A DNA stretch of 64,000 nt from the NCBI GenBank assembly GCA_039519185.1, contig CM076851.1, forward strand, positions 33,029,799-33,093,798, in the 5' to 3' direction. Position 1 is the stretch's first letter. The number at the start of each line of letters is the position of its first letter. Source of the stretch: Astragalus membranaceus. Lineage: Eukaryota; Streptophyta; Magnoliopsida; Fabales; Fabaceae. Below, piece after piece: positions 57,069 to 64,000 of this stretch. Below the pieces are notes generated by a model. The model saw only the letters and a list, made by a program, of their open reading frames with translations, was not told where the DNA came from and did no database searches. A program made the position numbers and the translations under genes.

Positions 57069-57383
57069 TGTCATACCCCAATTTTGTCCGGCTTAGGTCC
57101 AAACCCTAATTTTCCACACAAAAATAAATTATGCATCATTTTTAGGGTTAGAATGCACGTTTTGGGAAGTTAGAGTCAAAAAGGGCATTTTGGTCATTTC
57201 TCACAAAAGGGTCTCTAAAAACAATTTTTGCAATAGGCCTCATGCATCAAATTAAGGTTTTTGAAAAATATGTTATGCATGCATGGCAAGCTTTGGAAAA
57301 TATTTTATGCATGCATGGCAAAGACCTAAAATCATTTTTTTGGAAAGCAAAAATCAATTTCTATTTTGTTCTTATGGCCAAGA

Positions 57384-57863
57384 ATCGATTTATACCTTTT
57401 TCCTAAGCCATGAAAATCGATTCTTTATCTCACCTATAGGCCAATAATCGATTTCCCTTGCCTATGTTTAAACTATGAAATCGATTTTCAGGATCTCCAA
57501 ATGTCCTGAAAATCGATTCCTACCTTTTTCCATAGGCCATATAATCGATTCTTATCATTTCCAAAAATAAAGAATCGATTCCTACATATTTCCAAAGGCC
57601 ACATAATCGATTTTCAGGATCTCCAAATGTCCTGAAAATCGATTCCTACCTTTTTCCATAGGCCATATAATCGATTCTTATAGTTTCCAAAAATAAAGAA
57701 TCGATTTCTACATATTTCCAAAGGCCACATAATCGATTTTCAGGATCTCCTAAAGGCCATGAATCGATTCCTCCCTATTTCAACTAAGCAAACAATCGAT
57801 TCTTTTAATTTCTAAAGGCAATGAATCGATTATACACTTGTTGCACTTCATACAATAATCGAT
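57384..57863. repeat. Phased array of 16 ATCGAT boxes in LTR U3
   Basis: ATCGAT begins at 57384, 57416, 57447, 57480, 57512, 57544, 57574, 57606, 57638, 57670, 57700, 57732, 57763, 57795, 57825 and 57858. Spacing is 30-33 bp, mean 31.6. Within it a 126-bp segment (four boxes) is tandemly duplicated (about 57480-57750). Confidence 0.95.
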
Positions 57864-57912
57864 TCTTCACTTACATTAATTGTCTTTTCAAAATTCTACT
57901 GTTGCCTAAGCC

Positions 57913-57920
57913 TATAAATA
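57913..57920 (+). promoter_or_regulatory. Probable TATA box of the Ogre-related element
   Basis: TATAAATA in AGCCTATAAATACG, 50 bp downstream of the last ATCGAT box, the same arrangement as in the 2304-bp LTRs. Confidence 0.75.
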
Positions 57921-59256
57921 CGTAGGTGTGATTTTCATTTTGGACGGACAGATTTTTCGAGATCAGAGACACAGAGGACTTCACACAAGATCAGAGAGAA
58001 GAATTGCTACACACATTTTTTTCACAAGATCTGAGAAGAATTGCTCCAGAAACATTTTCACGAGATCTGGGAAGACAACTCTCGCAAATCTCATTTTCCA
58101 GTTCTCCGCTTCATTTTTGTTCTTCAGATCTGTAATATCTGTCTTCATCAGAGGTATTTCGGTCTTTTCATTTGTTAATATTTAGTTATTGTGATCCATG
58201 CCAAAATTGCCCTATGTGATTTAATCTAGCTATAGTGTCATTGTAGATGATGAACCACATGATTCCCACTTATGCCTAGTGCATCATTGTCTAAGTGGTG
58301 AAGATGGTCTCAGATGATTCAACCTTCCCCTTTCAAACACTTTCAAAAAAAACATTTTTAATTAGAACTACGTCGCTTTGATTCCCGTTTGGGATACGTA
58401 GGAGCGAGCCATGTTCTCGTCAAGCGCCACAAATAAAAACTCTTTTCACCCCCCTAAACCAATCATTTTCATAAAACAAACAAAAATCATTTTCAAACCC
58501 ATTGTTGCTAGTAGCTCATCAGAGCCTCTGTTCGTTTAGCTATTAGTGACAATGTTCTTTTCTCCTAAAAATAATAAACGACGATCCATCATAACTTTTG
58601 TTAGTTTAATCCTCGTACAAATCAATCTCTTTCGAAAATCACTTTCAAAAAGATAATAAAAACAAGTTGTTATCAATAGTCCATCAGAACCTTTGTTCGT
58701 TTGACTAGCGGTACAACTCTTTTTGAGCATTTAGCAGTGATTCATCATAGCCTCTGCTAGTTTAATCATTTGCTAATGCTCGTCCTATTTCAAAAAACTC
58801 ACTAAAAAAGATAAAAAAACAAAAACTTTTCAAAAAAAGGAACCAAGAACTACGTAGCTTTGAATTCTCCATCGCACCGGGAGATACGTAGGAGCGGGCC
58901 ATGTCCCGTCAAGCACCTTTTTCTAAAAAACCTTTTTCCCCCCAAAATAAAATTTTTGTTAGTTTTCCCAAGAAATAAATAGGCAAATCTAGGTATTTTT
59001 CAAATCAAACGTTAAAACCACACATTTAATTAGAGATTCCCTTTCGGTAGAAAGGACGTGCGCGGTGCTAACACCTTCCTCGCGCGTAATCGACCCCCGA
59101 ACCTATATCTCTAGTTTTCAAAAGACCATCCGCCTTGTCCAAAAGACCTTTTTTCAATGTTTTGGTCTTAAAATTAAAATATTGGTGGCGGCTCCAACTT
59201 TTTCCACGTTGTACATCGAGAAAACCCAAGCCGGGGATTTTTCGGGGTGCAACAGC

Positions 59257-59275
59257 TGGCGACTCTGCTGGGGAA
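59257..59275 (+). other. Primer binding site of the Ogre-related element
   Basis: TGGCGACTCTGCTGGGGAA, two bases after the LTR. Confidence 0.8.
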
Positions 59276-62200
59276 TTTTCTTTTTTTTAAGTGGGTCAAG
59301 CCTAACTAATTAAAATGTGTGGTTTAATGTATTGTTGATTTGATTAATACATTGTTTGCCTTTCTTTCTTATCATTGATTGTAGGCATATGCATTTGTCT
59401 TCTTTGTTATTCCCTATCTCCTCTTCTACTCCTATTCTTTCATTGCTTATGCCCATGCATTCTTCCAACCCCCCATGTTCCCTTCTTCTTTGCTCCTTTT
59501 CTCCAAAGGTAAGTTCATGCATCTCTTCCCCATTCTATCCTGTTCCCTCTTCTTCGCTCCCTTTCTTGAGGTAAGTAGTGCATTGTTGTTGGCACCCTAG
59601 ATTAGTTGTATTTAACTGGTATTAAATCCTAGGGTAGACGACATGTTATTGCTTTCTATTGTCTGGATTGTCTGGATTTTCATTTGCAGGTTAGGTAGTT
59701 TTTAAGGAAATGCCCTTCGCACACACCACTTGTACCCCGAGATTATATGATTAGAGGAAGAGACCATAACCCAGGTCTGTTAGGATACCATAGGATGAGT
59801 GGATTCGAGTAGTGGGAGCCCATCAGGACCTCTGTCCGTTTGGCTACTCGCGAAAGTTTCAATCAAGAGTTGTGCTCTTCCATGATACCTTGTACCTAGC
59901 AGTTTGCTGCATTTACAAGGAATTTCGTGAAAGAGACAGTGGCTCTGATGACCTTTGTGAGGGTGTGAATAGAGCCACATGAGAAGATTACCCCTAAAAT
60001 GCCTTAGATCATAGGTTTCTTCCCTTTTAGGTCACAAGGGCTTTCCAAATTGTGTGTTGCATTGTTGCATTCAGTTCAATCAATTTTTCCTTCAGAATTT
60101 TTGAAAATCAAAAAAAAATATGCTTTCCCTTTTCAATAAATACCTATATGAGGTGGCATATAGGGTGAAAATTTTCAAATCACCACCTGTAAATATCCTC
60201 TTTCTGCAAAAACACAAAAAAGAAACATCCTTGCATCATCGCATCATTGCATCACTGCATCATTGCATCATTTGCATTGCATAAAATTCCAATTTTGAAA
60301 AAAAAAAAAAAAACCATTCATATTGCATTCCCTTTCATTACATAAAGATAAAACAAAAAAAAAACAATTATCATCTGCATAGCATAAACATTTCACTTAT
60401 AATCATGCAAAAAAAATCCTCGTCAAGTTCATCCAAGATGAGACTTTCATGCATAAGCATTATTTCAAAAAAGACACAGTAGAACTACGTAAGCTTTGAT
60501 TCCTCATTACAATGGGGATACGTAGGAACGGGCCATACCCCGTCAAGCACATTTTTCTAAAACCTTTTTCCAATAAATCATTTGCATCATACTTGCATTC
60601 ATTCATTACCTAAAATAAGAGTTGTGATGAGAAGCGAGACGTTCTTGCAAAACAATCATCCTTTTTGAAAAAGTTTATCAAGGTGTTCCAAAGCACTCAG
60701 TTTTTCAAATCAATAGCTCATTTGCATTTCTTTCAAAAGCACTGCATCCCATCCATTCTATGACAAAAGACTGAAATAGTGTGTCAAAGAATAAAAAAAA
60801 CAAGTTTTTTAACTGATGTTAACTCTCTGTGAAGCATTCTTCTAATGAGCATGCATGCTATGAGTACATTCTCTTGTTTGAGTCCGTTGGTTTTCCTCCC
60901 TTACCACAGTTTCCCGTCCAAGTCTAAGTCCCGCCCCGTCCACCCATAAAGTACATATTCTCCCCATCAGTGCGTATTTGACTTTTGGTTCAAGTCCTCC
61001 ATGCTGGGGCAAGTCTGTGATCATTAATTCCCCTTGATTAATATCATACTCCTTCAGTGCAAGTCTCTCAAAAATAATAATAATAAACAAGAAAACAAGC
61101 TCGCTAGGTTGAAAACCCGCAAAGGGCGGCCTAGGCAAAAAGGAGCGCCCGGTGGACTGAAAACTCGCAAAGAGCGGTCCAGGCAAAAATTAGGGCACAA
61201 AAAAGGAAAAAAGAGCAAACACATTGTTCTAAAGTTAAGTCTTATAGAAATAAGCAATCGGGATTTGAAATGAAGTCTGGCCATCTCCTCAAAAATCCCA
61301 AAATCCCAGAAAGTCCTTTTCCTACCCACCTTGAGCCAAGAAAAACCAAAATCCAAAAATCACCCTAGACAAGGATCACCCCAAATAAAAAAAAAAAAAA
61401 AAAAAAACAGTGCATCACTTTTATCAGCTCACCCGAGTCAAAAAAAAAAAAAAATCAAAAAAGGGGGCTTCAAAAATGAAAATCCCAAAACAAAATACAA
61501 AAGAAATGTAAGTGGTGAGCTGGTACATGTTACCACAAAATACATGAGATCATTGTCTAAATAAACCTTCAAACACTTCATCATTCCAACACCTGGTTCC
61601 ATAAACCTTCAAACACTTCCTTTGGCCTCAACATCAAACCCCTTAGTCATTCTACCATGAGACACGAATTTGCTTTAACAGAGCCCAAACAAGCCCAATA
61701 ACCATCTTCCTCATAGACCATCAACCGTCAATCAACGCCGAACAAAACTCATCCTCCCATTAGCCTCAAACACTTCATTAAGCCTAACCCTCCTTCCTCC
61801 ACAAAACACCACAATCCCGAAAAGTCCATTCCGATCAATGACCGGTTGTTTTTGTTCACTCAAATTCTAATCTTAGGACGAACAAGCTTATCTATGTACA
61901 ATGTGTTTGCTCAAAAGAAAAACAAACGATCAGAAAAAAGAAAGCTGATCAAGAAAGAATGAACCCTCAGAAAAAAGAGAACTGAGGAAACAAAAACAAA
62001 CAGTCAGAAAAAAGAAAGCTGACAAAATAAAAAAGAGGGACTTGCACTCCAAAACACATTCAAGATGCATTAAAACAAGGTTTAGTGATCACCATGTAAG
62101 GATTCTTTCGCACCAAAAGTCAAGACATCAGTAGAGAACCTAAGATTTGCACTGAGAATACCAACTCAGACCCAAAAGTTGGGGCATTCTCTTCACCACC

Positions 62201-63581
62201 CACACACCCAAGTCTTGGGAAAGTCTGTTCAATGCCCATCCCATGTCACTCCAGTTGTCAATGTCATTCCAAAGTGGGGCAAGTGCATTCCCATTCCTTC
62301 ACCTCATTCATTCCCATAAAAAACCTCACAAGACCTTGTCATTCTGATTGGGGCAGCTTTGTCTTTGTTATGACTGGGGCAACATCAAATTCTGTGGGTT
62401 GAAGCAAAACCCCTTTCATTCCAGCTTTCATCCCAAGAGCCGAAGCGTTCCCAATTCATCATCTTCTACGCCCCTAGTTGTTGTCACCACTAGACAGGGG
62501 CAAACTATTCACTCATCAAAGACCTGAATTGGGGCAATCTTGTATCTCTTGATCCCTCACAAGCTTCGACAATAGCCATGTCGGTCATTCCTTCACTTGC
62601 CATAAAAGTCCAGGCCCTAAACCAATCCCAAGTTAACGGACTCACTCATTCACATTTGCACCCCTATGCATGCTTACTAGATAATGCTTCAAAGAGAGAG
62701 AAGACAAGTTAGTCAGGCGATATTTAAGATTCAGTCGTCATAGGAAGGAAGAGAAAACAAGTGAGCTTGTTTGTAAATAAAATCTTGAGAACACCGGAGT
62801 TTGAATCAAATTCCATTTTTTCTCAACAAAATGGTCAATAATCATCTCAACTCCTTGCATTCAAAGTCTTGCATCTCATCATCACAAAAATGTTTCATCA
62901 TTCATATCCTATTTTTCGCCTCATGCATTTAGGCGTTCCATTTTGCATCGTGCCAACATCATCATTTCATAAAAGCAAAAACATTTTCCATCTCATTCCA
63001 TCAAGCATCAAAGCATTGCATCATAAAAGCAAAAACACGTCATCCCGTGTCATAACATTTGCATCCAAACATTTCATTCACATCATATTCACATTCACAT
63101 TTCATGCATTCATCGCATGTCATCCAAAATGCCTATGTTTCCCAATCAACCATTTCATATCATTACGCTATGCATCATAACATTAGCATCCAAACATTTC
63201 ATTCGCATTTCATGCATTCATCCCATATGCCTATGTTTCCCAATCAACCATTTCATATCATGCATCAAAGTATTGCAGTTGCATCCTCACATAGCAAAAA
63301 GAGCAAATGAAAAAACAGTTGATCAAAAAAAGAAAGCTGATCAAGAAAAAACAAATCAAAAGGAAAACCTCAAGAATGTTTCACCACATTCATCATCACA
63401 CCAAAATCATGCATTGCATGCACATGCATAACATGCACTCATAACATGCACTCATTGCATGCACATGCATAACCTGCACTCATACTCCATGCACCATTCC
63501 TTGCATCAACTGACGTATGCAGACACCTCAATCCAACACAGCAGCCTCGGTCATTTCAAATCAACCAATCAGCAGAATTTG
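59276..63581 (+). other. Non-coding internal region of the Ogre-related element
   Basis: Homologous through most of its length to 31557-38100: leader (59300-60220), TACGTA hairpin module (60482-60550), the CTCGCTAGGTTGAAAAC block (61098-61190), and AAAGAAAGCTGATC words (61920-62030, 63330). It lacks a counterpart of about 32790-34310. No reading frame has recognisable protein features. Confidence 0.8.
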
Positions 63582-64000
63582 TGAGCCCTCTGCGCTCATC
63601 CTGAGCCCTCTGTGCTCATCCTGAGCCCTCTGTGCTCCCCCTGAGCCCTCTGTGCTCATCCTCCTGAGCCCTCTGTGCTCATCCTGAGCCCTCTGTGCTC
63701 ATCCTGAGCCCTCTGTGCTCCTCTTGAGCCCTCTGTGCTCTCCCTCCAGAGCCCTCTATGCTCATCCTGAGCCCTCTGTGCTCCTCCTGAGCCCTCTGTG
63801 CTCATCCTCCTGAGCCCTCTGTGCTCCCCCTGAGCCCTCTGTGCTCGTCCTGAGCCCTCTGTGCTCGTCCTGAGCCCTCTGTGCTCGTCCAGAGCCCTCT
63901 GTGCTCTCTCCTGAGCCCTCTGTGCTCCCCCTGAGCCCTCTGTGCTCATCCTGAGCCCTCTGTGCTCCTCCTGAGCCCTCTGTGCTCCTCCTGAGCCCTC
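63582..64000. repeat. Minisatellite with 16-bp core TGAGCCCTCTGTGCTC, at least 21 copies
   Basis: The core is almost invariant; the 4-7 bp linker varies (ATCC, CCCC, CTCC, GTCC, ATCCTCC, CTCT). Most units are 20 bp, some 21 or 23. The array continues past the window edge. The minus-strand frame at 63656-63949 is produced by the repeat. Confidence 0.95.

Larger units (their letters stand above)
57069..59254 (+). repeat. 5' LTR of the Ogre-related element (2186 bp)
   Basis: Same ends and order as the 2304-bp LTRs: ATCATTTTTAGGG leader, ATCGAT array (57384-57863), TATA box (57913-57920), hairpin modules (58365-58426 and 58847-58916) and the shared GACCCCCGAACCTATATCTC end region. It is clearly diverged from them throughout. 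Confidence 0.9.
57069..64000 (+). mobile_element. Ogre-related non-autonomous LTR retrotransposon, right end outside window
   Basis: The 5' LTR is 57069-59254 (TGTCATACCCCAATTTTG...GGGGTGCAACA), followed by the primer site and at least 4.7 kb of non-coding internal DNA. The LTR belongs to the same type as 12333-14636 (ATCGAT array, TATA, hairpin modules), while the internal region matches the LARD-like element at 27122-43115. No gag or pol is visible before the window ends. The left flank, the expected TSD, is CTTGG (57064-57068). Confidence 0.88.

Noticed and set aside
57384..57863. CRISPR-like appearance (short repeats with about 25-bp spacers), also at 63582-64000
   Set aside because: The repeat is only 6-8 bp, the setting is a plant LTR, there are no cas genes, and the spacers are related to one another.

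Overview
The window is plant genomic DNA made almost entirely of LTR retrotransposons nested inside one another. I found no host gene, tRNA gene, rRNA gene or CRISPR array. The families present are plant Ty3/gypsy types: two Athila-type elements, a Tekay/Del chromovirus, and three non-autonomous Ogre/Tat-like elements with 2.2-4.4 kb LTRs, a GGCGACTCC-type primer site and an AAAGAGGGGCAGC polypurine tract. This mix suggests a large-genome dicot, most likely a legume. That is an inference from family composition; the species cannot be read from the sequence.

Layout, outermost first. (1) The oldest layer is an LTR element on the + strand. Only part of one LTR (54976-56608), its initiator-Met-type primer site and a short leader (to 57068) are visible. 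(2) An Athila-type element on the - strand sits in that LTR and covers 1-54975. Its 5' LTR is at the right (about 53384-54975); its 3' LTR runs off the left edge and only 37 bases are visible. Its gag, protease, RT/RNase H, integrase and a downstream ORF3 are all present but are cut by four later insertions and carry stops and frameshifts. (3) The four insertions are a Tekay chromovirus, + strand, 1670-9631 (TSD GTAGG); an Ogre-derived element, - strand, 12333-25267 (TSD ACAAG); a coding-free, LARD-like element, + strand, 27122-43115 (TSD CTAGT); and a second Athila, + strand, 45257-52974 (TSD GAATC). All four TSDs are perfect. (4) At 57069 another Ogre-related non-autonomous element begins on the + strand and runs off the right edge.

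Relative ages from LTR pairs compared by eye: LARD-like element, one difference in 4413 bp; Ogre-derived element, about three in 2304 bp; + strand Athila, about 14 substitutions and two indels in 1303 bp; Tekay clearly older, with a 0.6 kb LTR length difference. No element in view is fully competent. The Tekay element has lost gag and most of protease. The + strand Athila has one long gag-pol frame but its integrase is cut off before the catalytic Glu. The Ogre-derived elements lack most or all of pol, so they must have moved using proteins made by relatives.

The most interesting signals are non-coding. The 2.2-2.3 kb Ogre-type LTRs carry 16 ATCGAT boxes at 30-35 bp spacing (mean close to 31.5 bp, three helical turns), ending about 50 bp upstream of a TATA box. 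The outer Athila carries a self-complementary 14-mer (AGTGCAGAWGCACT) scattered through LTR, coding and non-coding parts. The Ogre-type LTRs and leaders repeat a hairpin whose inner stem appears to covary. The Tekay LTR holds a field of GGCGCC hairpins.
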